A stretch of 64,000 nucleotides of DNA. Source: Oleomonas cavernae (lineage in GTDB: Bacteria > Pseudomonadota > Alphaproteobacteria > Zavarziniales > Zavarziniaceae). Within the stretch, counting starts at the first letter, position 1. Each line of letters begins with the position of its first letter. The position numbers and the translations under genes are program-made. Where the stretch lies: positions 62,001 through 126,000 of the forward strand of contig NZ_QYUK01000016.1 of the NCBI RefSeq assembly GCF_003590945.1, written 5' to 3'. A model generated the notes under the pieces. The model was not told the origin of the DNA. It saw only the letters and a program-made list of their open reading frames with translations, and did no database searches. This document shows positions 1 through 9,418 of this stretch, one piece after another.

Positions 1-1344
1 CAGGTGGTGAAGGACTCGACCTACAATCGCCGCATCAGCCTGTGGCAGACCGAATGCCTGATGTCGGGGCCGGTCGCCGGCCATGACAAGGTGAAGACCA
101 AGGCCGATCCGACCGGCACCAAGGTCATCGGCACGATCAACAATTGCGCCGGCGGCTGGACGCCCTGGGGCACCTACCTGTCGGGCGAAGAGAACTTCCA
201 CCAGTATTTCGCCGGCAAGAACGACGCTCCGATCTACAAGCGCTACGGCATTTCCGGCAAACCGGAATACCCGGCCTGGGGCAAGTATTTCGACCGCTTC
301 GACATCGAGAAGGAACCGGGCGAGCCCAACCGCTTCGGCTGGGTGCTGGAGGTCGATCCCTACGACCCTAAGGCGGCGCCGAAGAAGCGCACCGCCATGG
401 GCCATTTCAAGCACGAGAATGCGACCACGGCCCTGACCGCCGACGGCCGCGTCGCGGTCTATTCGGGTGACGACGAGCGTTTCGAATATGTCTACAAGTT
501 CGTCACCAAGGGCAAGTACAACGCGACCGACCGCAAGGCCAACGCCGACCTGCTGGACGAGGGCACGCTCTATGTCGCGCGCTTCGACAAGGACGGCTCG
601 CTGACCTGGCTGCCCATGGTCTTCGGGCAGGGCCCGCTGACCGCCGAGAACGGCTTTGCCTCGCAGGCGGACGTGCTGCTGGAGACGCGGCGCGCCGCCG
701 ACCTGCTGAAGCCGACCCCGATGGACCGGCCGGAAGATGTCGAGGCGAGCCCGGTCACCGGCAAGGTCTATGTCGCCCTGACCAAGAACGACCGGCGCAC
801 GCCCGACCAGGTCGACCCGGCCAACCAGCGCTTCTACAACGTCTATGGTCACATCATCGAGATGGTGCCGCCGACGGTGGACGGCAAGGTCGACCATGGC
901 GCCGAGGTCTTCGAATGGGACATGTTCCTGCGCGGCGGCGATCCGACCAAGAAGAACGCCGGCGCCAAGTACGGTGCGGGCGTGACCGAGGCCGGCTGGT
1001 TCGCCAACCCCGACAACGTCACCTTCGACAGCCAGGGCCGGTTGTGGATCCTGACCGACGGCTTCCCCGATTTCGACGTCGCCGACGGCCTGTGGTGCTG
1101 CGACACCGAGGGCGACGCGCGCGGCCAGACCAGGCACTTCTTCGCCGTCCCCAAGGATGCCGAAATGTGCGGCGGCGCCTTCACCCCCGACGACAAGGCG
1201 CTGTTCCTGTCGATCCAGCACCCGGGCGAGGACTCGCTCTACGACAAGCCCTCGACCCGCTGGCCCGACTTCAAGGACGACATGCCGCCACGGCCGGCGG
1301 TGGTGGTGATCGTCAAGAAGGACGGCGGCGTCATCGGTTCGTAG
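1..1344 (+). CDS. PhoX/DUF839-family phosphatase, 3' part
   Basis: The frame is open from the first base, so the 5' end lies outside the window; about 447 residues of the C-terminal part remain. The sequence has PhoX/DUF839-family character: the stretch NNCAGGWTPWGTYLSGEEN near the start, then MGHFKHENATTA, then a propeller-like region with VYSGDDERFEYVYKF, and a late FANPDNVTFDSQGRLWILTDG segment. PhoX proteins are Tat-exported, calcium/iron-dependent periplasmic phosphatases of roughly 600-700 residues, so about a third is missing; the Tat signal cannot be checked. It ends at a strong hairpin shared with the convergent chromate genes. Family assignment is good; the substrate is not shown by sequence. 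Confidence 0.85.
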   Translation, partial: QVVKDSTYNRRISLWQTECLMSGPVAGHDKVKTKADPTGTKVIGTINNCAGGWTPWGTYLSGEENFHQYFAGKNDAPIYKRYGISGKPEYPAWGKYFDRFDIEKEPGEPNRFGWVLEVDPYDPKAAPKKRTAMGHFKHENATTALTADGRVAVYSGDDERFEYVYKFVTKGKYNATDRKANADLLDEGTLYVARFDKDGSLTWLPMVFGQGPLTAENGFASQADVLLETRRAADLLKPTPMDRPEDVEASPVTGKVYVALTKNDRRTPDQVDPANQRFYNVYGHIIEMVPPTVDGKVDHGAEVFEWDMFLRGGDPTKKNAGAKYGAGVTEAGWFANPDNVTFDSQGRLWILTDGFPDFDVADGLWCCDTEGDARGQTRHFFAVPKDAEMCGGAFTPDDKALFLSIQHPGEDSLYDKPSTRWPDFKDDMPPRPAVVVIVKKDGGVIGS

Positions 1345-1350
1345 GTTGTG

Positions 1351-1382
1351 GCGGGGTCGGCCTCAAGCCTGGCCGACCCCGC
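1351..1382. terminator. Bidirectional hairpin between convergent phoX-like and chromate genes
   Basis: A perfect 12-bp inverted repeat (1351-1362 GCGGGGTCGGCC with 1371-1382) has an 8-nt loop. It lies just after the phosphatase stop and overlaps the 3' end of the convergent chromate gene. No long T tract is present, so termination efficiency is uncertain. Confidence 0.6.
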
Positions 1383-1893
1383 TCAAGCCCACCAGGGCGC
1401 CGCCGGCCAGAACCCACAGCGGGTGAACCCTGGTGCGCCAGGTGACCAGGGCGACGGTCGCGGTGATGAGGCCCAGGCTCCATTCATGGACCGAAGCCTT
1501 TGTGATCAGCAGGGCGCTGGCCGCGACCAGGCCCACCGTGATCGGCACCAGCCCGGCCTGGACGACCCGGCGCCAGGGCCGGTCCTTGAAGCGCTGCCAC
1601 AGGCCCAGCACCAGGCCGGTCACGATCGACGACGGCCCGAATTTCGCCAGCGAGGCGACCAGCACGCCCGGCCAGCCGGCGACGTGCCAGCCAATGATGG
1701 TGACCACCATCATGTTGGGACCGGGGGCGGCCTGGGCCAGGGCGAACAGGTCGGTGAACTCACGGGCCGACAGCCAGTGCTGCACCTCGACCACCTGGCG
1801 CTGCATCTCGGGCAGGATGGTGTTGCCGCCGCCAAAGGCAAGCAGCGAAAGCTGGGCGAAGATGATCGCCAGCGAAACCAGCGTGGCCATCAT
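1363..1893 (-). CDS. Chromate transporter, second half-size subunit (CHR family)
   Basis: A 176-residue hydrophobic protein of the chromate ion transporter (CHR) family. The family signature FAQLSLLAFGGGNTILPEM is near the N-terminus, followed by the WLSAREFTDLFALAQAAPGP motif and several membrane segments. Full-length ChrA proteins are about 400 residues and contain two such halves; here the halves are separate genes, as in short-chain CHR pairs. Its ATG overlaps the stop of the upstream partner by 4 bp, so the two are probably translationally coupled and form a heterodimer. Expected role: chromate (or sulfate-like oxyanion) movement across the inner membrane. Actual substrate is inferred from family only. 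Confidence 0.9.
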   Translation of the reverse strand: MMATLVSLAIIFAQLSLLAFGGGNTILPEMQRQVVEVQHWLSAREFTDLFALAQAAPGPNMMVVTIIGWHVAGWPGVLVASLAKFGPSSIVTGLVLGLWQRFKDRPWRRVVQAGLVPITVGLVAASALLITKASVHEWSLGLITATVALVTWRTRVHPLWVLAGGALVGLSGVGQA

Positions 1894-2462
1894 TCACCTG
1901 CCTTCCAGGTCGCCAGAATACTGAGCGGCGCCAGCACCAGCATGGTCGGGAGCAACGGCAGCCGCAGCACGGCAATGGCGAGGAAGCAGGCGGCGGCAAA
2001 GACGATCGCCACCGGCCTGGCGCGCAGCGGTGCCGCCATCTTCAAGGCCGTCGAGATCAGCAGGCCCGCCGCGGCGGCGGCCAGGCCGGCCAGCATGTGC
2101 ATCACCGGCGGGTTGTCGGCGAAGCGGGCATAGAGCGTGCCCAGCCCGATGAGGATCGCAGAGGGCGCGGCGATCAGCCCGATCAGTGCGGCGACCGCCC
2201 CGGGGATCCCGCGGAATTTCAGCCCCACGGCGACCGACAGGTTGATGACATTGCCGCCCGGCAGGAACTGGCACAGGCCCAGCAGGTCGGTGAATTCGGC
2301 CGCCGAGAGCCAGCGCTTGTCCTCGACGATCATGTGCCGGGTCATGGGCAGGACCCCGCCGAAACCCATCAGGCCCAGGCCCAGGAAGCCCCTGAACAAC
2401 GCGCCCACCGTCGGCCCCGGGACTGCTGCCACCACCGCCTCGCCGCTGATATCCACGCTCAT
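1890..2462 (-). CDS. Chromate transporter, first half-size subunit (CHR family)
   Basis: A 190-residue membrane protein, the partner of the following chromate gene. It has the matching half-motif FLGLGLMGFGGVLPMTRHM and WLSAAEFTDLLGLCQFLPGG, then hydrophobic segments. The last 4 bp overlap the partner's start (ATGA arrangement). The FGG and PGG/PGP motifs are conserved in CHR proteins. Together the two genes make a short-chain CHR pair. A possible LysR-type remnant lies just upstream on the other strand. Confidence 0.9.
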   Translation of the reverse strand: MSVDISGEAVVAAVPGPTVGALFRGFLGLGLMGFGGVLPMTRHMIVEDKRWLSAAEFTDLLGLCQFLPGGNVINLSVAVGLKFRGIPGAVAALIGLIAAPSAILIGLGTLYARFADNPPVMHMLAGLAAAAAGLLISTALKMAAPLRARPVAIVFAAACFLAIAVLRLPLLPTMLVLAPLSILATWKAGE

Positions 2463-2518
2463 CGTCTGCTCCGCATCAGACTTCCTAAGTATGCCTGCCT
2501 AGCACGGGTGTCCAATAT

Positions 2519-2686
2519 ATGGATTTGCCAAGCCTGGATACGCGGGGCATCGCCTATCTGCGCCTGACCGGCGCGGGCACGCTGTCGGCGCCGTTGCATA
2601 TCGCCTATCGCGAAAGAGGCCTTTCGCCCACGACCCGCCGCTTGATAGATCAGGTCCGTCGGATGGCGCGCGCCACCACCTCCTGA
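2519..2686 (+). pseudogene. Possible C-terminal remnant of a LysR-type regulator
   Basis: A 55-codon frame in the 270-bp gap between the chromate genes and the DMT gene. Its second half (SAPLHIAYRERGLSPTTRR, then LIDQVRRMA) resembles the last strand and helix of LysR effector domains, where phrases such as PLHLVYP..LSPKVRAFVDFL are typical. A stop codon 31 bases upstream closes the frame and no HTH domain is present, so if the resemblance is real this is a relic. A random GC-rich frame is the alternative. Confidence 0.3.
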
Positions 2687-2734
2687 CGGCAGGCTGGCAG
2701 CAGGGCCCGGCTAGGCTTCGCCGGCCCCAAGGAT

Positions 2735-3655
2735 ATGATGATGACCGTGACCCCCAGCCCAACGCTTGCCGCCCGCGACGGTGCCGCCGCGACCCAGTAT
2801 CGCCTGGGCCTGGTGCTGGTCATCCTGTCGACCCTGGCCTGGAGCACGGCAGGCTATTTTGCGCGGCTGATCCCGCTCGATGCCTGGACCCTGCTGTTCT
2901 GGCGCGGGGTTTTCGGCGCCGCCGGCGGCCTTGCCTTCGTCCTCTGGCAGGAACGGGGCAACACCTGGCGCGCCTTCGCCGGCATCCGCGGCCGCGGCAT
3001 TGCCTTCTGCCTGCTTTCGTCGGCCGGCATGATCAGCTTCCTGGCCGCGCTGAAGCTGACCACCGTCGCCCACGTCTCGATCATCTATGCGACGGTGCCG
3101 TTCATGGCCGCGGGCCTGGCCTGGGCGGTCCTGCGCGAGCGCGTCTCGCGCGCCACCATGATCGCCAGCATCGCCGCGGTGCTGGGGGTTGGCTTCGCGG
3201 TCGGCGGCGGCCTCGACGAAGGCAGCCTGCCGGGCGACCTGCTGGCCTTGCTGCTCACCATGCTGATGGCGGTGATGATCGTGATGCAGCGCTCGAGCGG
3301 GGCCGTCGACATGGTCCCGGCCGCCTGCCTCTCGGCCCTGGTGACCGCGGTGATCAGCCTGCCCTTCGCCACCCCGCTAGGGGTGACCGCCGTCGACCTG
3401 TTCAACCTCGCCCTGTTCGGCATCACCAACATGGGCCTGGGCCTGATCCTGTTCACCATTGGCGCGCGGCTGATTCCGGCCGCCAATACCGCCCTGATCG
3501 GTGCCCTCGACGCGCCCTTGGCCCCGGTCTGGGTCTGGCTTGCCTTCAGCGAGACGCCAGGCAGCAACACCGTGCTGGGCGGTATCGTGGTGCTGGCGGC
3601 GGTGCTGGGCCACATCCTGTTCGAGCGCCGGCAGATGGTCAGCCCCGGGCCTTAG
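2735..3655 (+). CDS. DMT-superfamily (EamA) permease
   Basis: A 306-residue protein with about ten hydrophobic segments and two EamA repeats, typical in length for drug/metabolite exporters. Recognisable parts are LSTLAWSTAGYFARLIPLD in the first repeat and ALIGALDAPLAPVWVWLAF in the second. Three consecutive ATG codons follow an AAGGAT sequence; the third (2741) has the best ribosome-binding-site spacing, so the true N-terminus may be two residues shorter. Inner-membrane exporter or importer of a small metabolite; the substrate cannot be read from sequence. It converges on pqqB. Confidence 0.9.
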   Translation: MMMTVTPSPTLAARDGAAATQYRLGLVLVILSTLAWSTAGYFARLIPLDAWTLLFWRGVFGAAGGLAFVLWQERGNTWRAFAGIRGRGIAFCLLSSAGMISFLAALKLTTVAHVSIIYATVPFMAAGLAWAVLRERVSRATMIASIAAVLGVGFAVGGGLDEGSLPGDLLALLLTMLMAVMIVMQRSSGAVDMVPAACLSALVTAVISLPFATPLGVTAVDLFNLALFGITNMGLGLILFTIGARLIPAANTALIGALDAPLAPVWVWLAFSETPGSNTVLGGIVVLAAVLGHILFERRQMVSPGP

Positions 3656-3678
3656 AACCGCCCCCTGGAACCATCAGG

Positions 3679-4572
3679 TTACAGGACCAGTTCCTCGCCG
3701 TCGACCGGGATGTGCCAGCCGGCCTCGTTGGCCATGCGGCGCTCGGGCGTGCCGACGATCAGAGTCGGGTTGGTCGTGTTGATGTGGATGAAAATACGCC
3801 GGCCGATCGCCAGATCGGCGAAACGGGCCATGGTGCCGTTGGGGCCTGCCATGCTGACATGGCCCATGCGCTGGCCGGTCTTGGTCGAGATGCCCAGGGC
3901 GATCAGTTCGTCGTCGCGCCACAAGGTGCCGTCGAACAGCAGCAGGTCGGCGCCCTCCACCCGGTGGCGCAGCACCTCGTCGATGGCGGCGCAGCCCGGC
4001 ACGAAGACCATGCGGCGGCGGCCGTCGGTCACGTCCAGGCCGATGGTGGTGCCCCGCCCGCCCGCCAGGTCGCCGCTGCCTTCAAGGTACAGTGGCACCT
4101 TGCCGGCCACGGCGAAGGCCTCGATCCGCAAGCCTTCGATATCAAAGGCCTGGTCGAGCGCCATGGCCCGCCGCGGCACCCGTTCCGGCGGCAGGGCGCC
4201 GAAAATCGGGTTGGCATCCAATGTCGCCAGGGTTTGCGGCGTGCCGTGCAGGGTGAAACGATGGCCTTCGCGCAGGCTCAGCAGGCCGGTGACGGCATCG
4301 ACCTCGCCCCCGGTCAGCACCACATCGGTGATCGGCGAATGGCGCAGGCCATCGGCCGGCCACAGCCGCGGATTGGCCAGGATCTGGGCGCGCAGGTCGG
4401 GCGAGGCGTTGACCAGGGTCCAGCGCTTGCCGTCGAGGCTCAGGCCGATCGAAGCCTGGGTGCGCGCCGGCGCTTCCGGCGCGCCGGCCCAGGCCTTCAT
4501 CGAGGTGGGCGCGCGACAGTTCCATTGCGGAAAGCCGCCGCCGGCGGCCGTCCCGAGCAGAAGAATATGCAT
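3679..4572 (-). CDS. pqqB: PqqB, copy 1 (metallo-beta-lactamase-fold PQQ biosynthesis protein)
   Basis: A 297-residue protein, the normal PqqB length. It opens with the family signature LLLGTAAGGGFPQWNCR, where the two-residue spacing to the Cys is conserved in PqqB, and ends with IFIHINTTNP and GWHIPVDGEELVL. PqqB is thought to hydroxylate the tyrosine of the processed PqqA peptide. It follows a pqqA gene by 41 bp on the same strand, but no pqqC, D or E follows: the downstream neighbour is a convergent transporter. A second, clearly homologous pqqB lies at 51021-51932 in a pqqABCE cluster. Function in both copies is likely because motifs are intact in both. Confidence 0.95.
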   Translation of the reverse strand: MHILLLGTAAGGGFPQWNCRAPTSMKAWAGAPEAPARTQASIGLSLDGKRWTLVNASPDLRAQILANPRLWPADGLRHSPITDVVLTGGEVDAVTGLLSLREGHRFTLHGTPQTLATLDANPIFGALPPERVPRRAMALDQAFDIEGLRIEAFAVAGKVPLYLEGSGDLAGGRGTTIGLDVTDGRRRMVFVPGCAAIDEVLRHRVEGADLLLFDGTLWRDDELIALGISTKTGQRMGHVSMAGPNGTMARFADLAIGRRIFIHINTTNPTLIVGTPERRMANEAGWHIPVDGEELVL

Positions 4573-4585
4573 GTGCGTGCGAACA

Positions 4586-4607
4586 GGGCCGAAAGATCAA
4601 TCGGCCC
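4586..4607 (-). terminator. Hairpin between pqqA copy 1 and pqqB copy 1
   Basis: A 7-bp inverted repeat (GGGCCGA / TCGGCCC, loop 8 nt) fills most of the 41-bp gap between pqqA and pqqB. It could be a partial terminator or mRNA-stabilising hairpin that gives more pqqA than pqqB transcript. The second pqqA-pqqB gap also has a hairpin. Confidence 0.4.
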
Positions 4608-4613
4608 GGCAGA

Positions 4614-4694
4614 TCAACGTTCGGCGCAGGCGTAGCAGTTGATTTCCATGCCCACGCGGATCTCGTGAACCTGCGGCTTCGACCACTTCTTCAT
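4614..4694 (-). CDS. pqqA: PqqA, copy 1 (PQQ precursor peptide)
   Basis: A 26-residue peptide, MKKWSKPQVHEIRVGMEINC followed by YACAER. It carries the invariant E-x-x-x-Y (Glu17 and Tyr21) whose side chains are cross-linked by PqqE and become the PQQ skeleton. This copy has an extra cysteine (Cys20) inside the cross-link segment, while copy 2 has alanine there; the two peptides differ at 4 of 26 positions. It begins an isolated pqqAB pair. A motif similar to the putative PQQ-regulon box lies 63 bp upstream (4757-4764). Confidence 0.95.
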   Translation of the reverse strand: MKKWSKPQVHEIRVGMEINCYACAER

Positions 4695-4756
4695 TGCTGT
4701 TTCCCCACTGCTGCCGGGTTCCGTCGCCGACCAAGCGGCCGATCCGCCCGGCCGGG

Positions 4757-4764
4757 ATTGTCGT
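4757..4764 (-). promoter_or_regulatory. Candidate PQQ-regulon box upstream of pqqA copy 1
   Basis: ACGACAAT on the minus strand, preceded by GGGTTCTTG. It matches 12 of 19 positions of the site before the alcohol dehydrogenase and lies at a similar distance (63 bp) from its start codon. This is the weakest core of the seven (AC instead of AG), and TTGACG here could equally be a -35 element. Confidence 0.25.
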
Positions 4765-4819
4765 CAAGAACCCGGCATTTTGCAAAGGGCGATTTTATGT
4801 TGCGGTTGGGGATCGTGCT

Positions 4820-6271
4820 TCAGCTCGGCCCCGGGGCCGCGGTTGCCGCCGCGGTGGCGTCGACCAGGCCGCCGCCCAGCACCTTGTAGAGCGTGACCAG
4901 GTTGGTCATGCGCGACAGGTTGGCGGTGATCAGGCCCTGCTGGGCCGAATAGAACGAGCGCTGGGAGTCGAGCACGTTCAGGTAGCTGTCCGCCCCCTGG
5001 CGGAAGCGGGCGTCGGACAGGCGGTAGCTGTTGCCGGCGGCACTGGTCAGGGCCTGCTGGGCCGCGATCTGGTCGTCGATCGTGCCGCGCACCGCCAGGG
5101 CATCGGCCACCTCGCGGAAGGCGGTCTGGATCGCCTTCTCGTAGGTCGCGACATTGATGTCGGTGTCGACCTTGGCGACGTCGAGATTGGCCTGGTTACG
5201 GCCGCCGTCGAAGATCGGCAGGTTGATCTGCGGCAGGAACAGCCAGGCCCCCGAACCGCCGGCGAACAGGTTCGACAGGGCCGCGCTGGCGGTGCCGGCA
5301 TTGGCGGTCAGGGTGATCGAGGGGAAGAAGGCCGCGCGCGCCGCGCCGATATTGGCGTTCGCCGCCTTGAGCGTGTGTTCGGCCTGCAGGATGTCGGGCC
5401 GGTCGACCAGCACCGACGACGACATGCCGGCCGGCAGGTCGGCCAGCAGGGCAATGGTCTCCAGCTTGCGGGGGCTGAGCAGATCCGCCGGGATCGGCCC
5501 GCCGACCACCAGGGCCAGGGCATTGCGGTCCTGGGCCACCAGGGCGGTGTAGCGCGCCACATCGGCCCGCGCCGTCTCGACGCTGATCCGCGCCTGGTTG
5601 ACGTCGAGGTCGGACGCCGCGCCCAGCCGGAAACTCTGCTGGGTCAGGTTGAAGCTGTCGCTCTGGCTCCTCACCGTGTCCTGGGCCAGCGCCAGCAGCT
5701 CGCTGTCCGCGGCCAGGGTGAGGTAGGCATTGGCCACTTCGGCGACCAGGCTGATCTGGGCGCTGCGCCGGGCTTCCTCGGTCGCCAGGTACTGTTCCAG
5801 CGCCTGGTCTTCCAGGCTTTGCACCCGGCCGAAGAAATCGAGCTCGAAGGAACTGACGCCGAGCTGGACATTGTATTGCGACGTGGTCGCGGCATTGCCG
5901 GTCCCGGTCAGGTCGCCCGGCACGCGCTGACGGGTAACGTCCGCCGTGCCGTTCAGGGTCGGGAACAGATCGGCCCGCGTCACCCGGTACTGGGCCTGCG
6001 CCTTCATCACGTCGAGCGCCGCCACCTTGAGATCGCGGTTGTTGGCCAGCGACAGGCTGATCAGCTTCTGCAGGCTGGCGTCGGCGAAGAACCGCTGCCA
6101 GGCGATGTCCGCGACCGTGCCCGAGGCCGCGGTCGCAGGCTTGTAGGCAGGGCCCGTCGGCCAGGTATCGGACACGGGCGCCGCCGGACGCTTGTAATCG
6201 GGGGCCAGCGTGCCGCAGCCCGCCAGGATGCCGGTGGTGAGGATCAGCAGGGGAACCAGACGCGCCATCAC
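4820..6271 (-). CDS. RND efflux outer-membrane factor (NodT/OprM family lipoprotein)
   Basis: A 483-residue TolC-like outer-membrane channel. It has a lipoprotein signal with lipobox LAGC (Cys19), followed by [19 protein letters not shown], typical of the NodT/OprM subfamily. Two repeated coiled-coil halves follow (for example [20 protein letters not shown] and [20 protein letters not shown]). Its ATG overlaps the end of the RND permease gene by 4 bp, so it is the last gene of a tripartite pump operon (adaptor, permease, channel). Expected role: the exit duct through the outer membrane. Good family call; no specific drug can be assigned. Confidence 0.93.
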   Translation of the reverse strand: MMARLVPLLILTTGILAGCGTLAPDYKRPAAPVSDTWPTGPAYKPATAASGTVADIAWQRFFADASLQKLISLSLANNRDLKVAALDVMKAQAQYRVTRADLFPTLNGTADVTRQRVPGDLTGTGNAATTSQYNVQLGVSSFELDFFGRVQSLEDQALEQYLATEEARRSAQISLVAEVANAYLTLAADSELLALAQDTVRSQSDSFNLTQQSFRLGAASDLDVNQARISVETARADVARYTALVAQDRNALALVVGGPIPADLLSPRKLETIALLADLPAGMSSSVLVDRPDILQAEHTLKAANANIGAARAAFFPSITLTANAGTASAALSNLFAGGSGAWLFLPQINLPIFDGGRNQANLDVAKVDTDINVATYEKAIQTAFREVADALAVRGTIDDQIAAQQALTSAAGNSYRLSDARFRQGADSYLNVLDSQRSFYSAQQGLITANLSRMTNLVTLYKVLGGGLVDATAAATAAPGPS

Positions 6272-9200
6272 CGGGCCTCCGTCGTCACAGCAGGCAAGGC
6301 CTCGGGCGCTTTCTTCCTGTCCGCAAACCAGCCGCGGATCATGACGAAGAACACCGGCACGAAGACCAGGCCCAAGATGGTGGCCGAGATCATGCCGCCC
6401 AGCACGCCGGTACCGATGGCGTTCTGGCCGCCCGACCCGGCGCCGTTGCTGAGGGCCAGCGGCAGCACGCCCAGCATGAAGGCCAGCGAGGTCATCAGGA
6501 TCGGCCGCAGGCGCAGGCGCACGGCCTCCAGGGTCGCGTCGATCAGGCTCCTGCCCTGTTCCTGGAGTTCCTTGGCGAATTCGACGATCAGGATCGCGTT
6601 CTTCGCCGACAGGCCCACCGTGGTCAGCAGGCCGACCTGGAAGAAGATGTCGTTCGACAGGCCGCGACCGCTGGCCGCCGCCACCGCCCCGATCACACCC
6701 AGCGGCACCACCAGGATGACCGAGAACGGGATCGACCAGCTTTCATAAAGCGCGGCAAGGCACAGGAACACGACCAGGATCGAGATCGCATAGAGGGCGG
6801 GTGCCTGATCGCCCGAGGCGCGCTCCTCGTCCGACAGGCCGGTCCATTCATAGCCGACCCCGGCCGGCAGCTTCTTGATCATCTCCTCCATCGCCGCCAT
6901 GGCATCGCCCGAGCTGAGCCCCGGCGCGGCCGAGCCCTGGATCTCGAACGACGGCATGCCGTTGTAGCGCTCCAGTTTCGGGGAACCATAAGTCCACTCG
7001 GCCTTGGCGAAGGCCGAGAACGGCACCATCTCGCCATCGGCATTGCGCACGAACCAGCGGTCCAGATCGTCGGGCAGCATGCGGTAGGGCGCATCGGCCT
7101 GGAGGTAGACCTTCTTGATGCGGCCCCGGTCCAGGAAGTCGTTCACATAGGTGCCGCCCCAGGCGCTCGACAGGACCGAGTTGATGTCGGCGATCGACAG
7201 GCCCAGGGCCCCCGCCTTCACCTGGTCGATCTCGATGCGGTACTGCGGCTCGTCCTCCTGGCCGTTGGGACGCACCCCGACCAGGCTGGGGTCCTGCGAC
7301 GCCATGCCCAGCAACTGGTTGCGCGCCGCCAGGAACTTGTCATGGCCCAGCCCGCCCAGGTCCTGGAGCTGCAGATCGAAGCCGCCGGCATTGCCAAGCT
7401 CGATCACCGCCGGCGGGGCGAAGGCAAAGACCATGGCATCGCGGATCTGCGAGAAGGCGCCCATGGCCCGGCCGGCCACCGCCTGCACGCTAAGTTCCTG
7501 CGTGGTGCGCTCGCTCCAGTCCTTGAAGCTGACGAAGCCGATGCCGGTGTTCTGGCCGTTGCCGGCGAAGCTGAAGCCGGCGACGGTGAAGATCGACTTG
7601 ACCGCCTGCTTCTCGCCGTCGAGGAAGTGGTTTTCGACCTGCTTCACCACCTCCATCGTGCGCTCCTGGGTGGCGCCGACGGGCAGGGTGATCTGGGTGA
7701 ACATGATCGCCTGGTCTTCCTCGGGCAGGAACGAGGTGGGCATGCGCACGAACAGGAAGCCCAGGCCCACGATCAGCGCCAGATAGACCACCAGCAGCCG
7801 GGGCACGCGCCGGATGACGCCGCTGACCACGCCCTGGTACTTGCGGCTGCTCCATTCGAAGCCGCGGTTGAAGGCGCCGAAGAAGCCGCGCCGCGGCCCA
7901 TGGTGCCCGGGCTTCAGCATGGTGGCGCACAAGGCGGGGGTGAGGACCAGGGCGACCAGCACCGACAGCGCCATGGCCGAGACGATGGTGATCGAGAACT
8001 GGCGATAGATCACGCCGGCCGAGCCTGAGAAGAAGGCCATGGGCACGAACACCGCCGACAGCACCAGGGCGATGCCGACCAGGGCGCCGGTGATCTGGCC
8101 CATGGATTTGCGCGTGGCCTCCCGCGGGGAAAGCCCCTCCTCGGCCATCACGCGCTCGACGTTTTCGACCACGACGATGGCGTCGTCGACCAGCAGGCCG
8201 ATCGCCAGCACCATGCCGAACATGGTGAGCGTGTTGATCGAGTAACCAAAGGCGAGCAGGACCGCGAAGGTCCCCAGCAGGACGACCGGCACCGCGATGG
8301 TGGGGATCAGGGTGGCGCGGAAGTTCTGCAGGAACACGAACATGACGACGAAGACGAGGATGATCGCCTCGACCAGGGTCTTGACCACTTCCTCGATCGA
8401 GACCTGGACGAAGGGCGTCGTGTCATAGGGGTAGACCGCCTTCATGCCCTGGGGGAAGAAGGGCTGCAGCTCCGCAACCTTGGCCTTCACCGCTTCCGCG
8501 GTGGCCAGCGCATTGGCGCCCGAGGCCAGCTTGATCGCCAGGCCCGCGGCCGGCTTGCCGTTGTAGCGGGCGACCGTGTCGTAACCCTCGGCGCCGATTT
8601 CGACCCGCGCCACATCGCGCAGGTGGATGGCCGAGCCGTCCTGGTCGGTGCGCAGCAGGATCGTGCCGAACTGCTCGGGCGTCTGCAGCAGGGTCTGGGC
8701 GACGATGGTCGCGTTCAACTGCTGGCCGGGGGCCGCGGGCGTGCCGCCCAACTGGCCGGCCGAAACCTGGATGTTCTGGGCCTGGATCGCGGCGATGACA
8801 TCGGCGCCGGTCAGCTTGAAGTTGTTGAGCTTGGCCGGGTCCAGCCAGATGCGCATGGAATACTGGCTGCCGAACAACTGGATGTCGCCCACCCCGTCGA
8901 CGCGGCTCAGGGGGTCTTGCAGGCTGGAGGCGATATAGTCGGCCAGGTCGGTCTGGGTCAGGCTGCCGTCTTCGGAATAGAGGCCGATGACCATCAGGAA
9001 GTTGACCGTGGATTTCGCCACGGTGACGCCCTGCTGCTGCACCTGCTGGGGCAGCAGGGGGGTGGCCAGGGCCAGCTTGTTCTGGACCTGGACCTGGGCG
9101 ATGTCGGGATCGGTGCCGGCCTCGAAGGTCAGGGTGATCGACGCCGTGCCCGACGAGGAACTGCTCGACGACATGTAACGCAGATGGTCGATGCCCTTCA

Positions 9201-9405
9201 TCTTCTGCTCGATCACCTGGGTGACCGAATCCTCCAGCGCCTTGGCCGAGGCGCCGGGATAGACGGCATTGATCGAGATCGCGGTGGGCGCGATCGCGGG
9301 GTATTGCGAGATCGGCAGGGTGAAGACGGCCAGCGCGCCGGCCATCATGATGACGATCGCCACCACCCAGGCAAAGATCGGGCGGTCGATGAAGAAATTA
9401 GCCAT
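6268..9405 (-). CDS. RND multidrug efflux inner-membrane permease (HAE1, AcrB/MexB type)
   Basis: A 1045-residue protein, the standard size for AcrB-like pumps, starting [20 protein letters not shown] as this family does. Twelve membrane segments are interrupted by two large periplasmic loops. TM4 carries the proton-relay pair in [18 protein letters not shown], and the second half contains [17 protein letters not shown]. It lies 13 bp after the adaptor gene and overlaps the channel gene by 4 bp. It should use proton influx to export hydrophobic compounds from the periplasm or membrane. Probably under control of the divergent TetR gene at 10781. Confidence 0.95.
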   Translation of the reverse strand: MANFFIDRPIFAWVVAIVIMMAGALAVFTLPISQYPAIAPTAISINAVYPGASAKALEDSVTQVIEQKMKGIDHLRYMSSSSSSSGTASITLTFEAGTDPDIAQVQVQNKLALATPLLPQQVQQQGVTVAKSTVNFLMVIGLYSEDGSLTQTDLADYIASSLQDPLSRVDGVGDIQLFGSQYSMRIWLDPAKLNNFKLTGADVIAAIQAQNIQVSAGQLGGTPAAPGQQLNATIVAQTLLQTPEQFGTILLRTDQDGSAIHLRDVARVEIGAEGYDTVARYNGKPAAGLAIKLASGANALATAEAVKAKVAELQPFFPQGMKAVYPYDTTPFVQVSIEEVVKTLVEAIILVFVVMFVFLQNFRATLIPTIAVPVVLLGTFAVLLAFGYSINTLTMFGMVLAIGLLVDDAIVVVENVERVMAEEGLSPREATRKSMGQITGALVGIALVLSAVFVPMAFFSGSAGVIYRQFSITIVSAMALSVLVALVLTPALCATMLKPGHHGPRRGFFGAFNRGFEWSSRKYQGVVSGVIRRVPRLLVVYLALIVGLGFLFVRMPTSFLPEEDQAIMFTQITLPVGATQERTMEVVKQVENHFLDGEKQAVKSIFTVAGFSFAGNGQNTGIGFVSFKDWSERTTQELSVQAVAGRAMGAFSQIRDAMVFAFAPPAVIELGNAGGFDLQLQDLGGLGHDKFLAARNQLLGMASQDPSLVGVRPNGQEDEPQYRIEIDQVKAGALGLSIADINSVLSSAWGGTYVNDFLDRGRIKKVYLQADAPYRMLPDDLDRWFVRNADGEMVPFSAFAKAEWTYGSPKLERYNGMPSFEIQGSAAPGLSSGDAMAAMEEMIKKLPAGVGYEWTGLSDEERASGDQAPALYAISILVVFLCLAALYESWSIPFSVILVVPLGVIGAVAAASGRGLSNDIFFQVGLLTTVGLSAKNAILIVEFAKELQEQGRSLIDATLEAVRLRLRPILMTSLAFMLGVLPLALSNGAGSGGQNAIGTGVLGGMISATILGLVFVPVFFVMIRGWFADRKKAPEALPAVTTEAR

Positions 9406-9418
9406 AATTTTGTGAACC

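Noticed and set aside
4694-6748. A 684-codon open frame on the plus strand
   Set aside because: Opposite the outer-membrane factor and permease genes; no recognisable domain.
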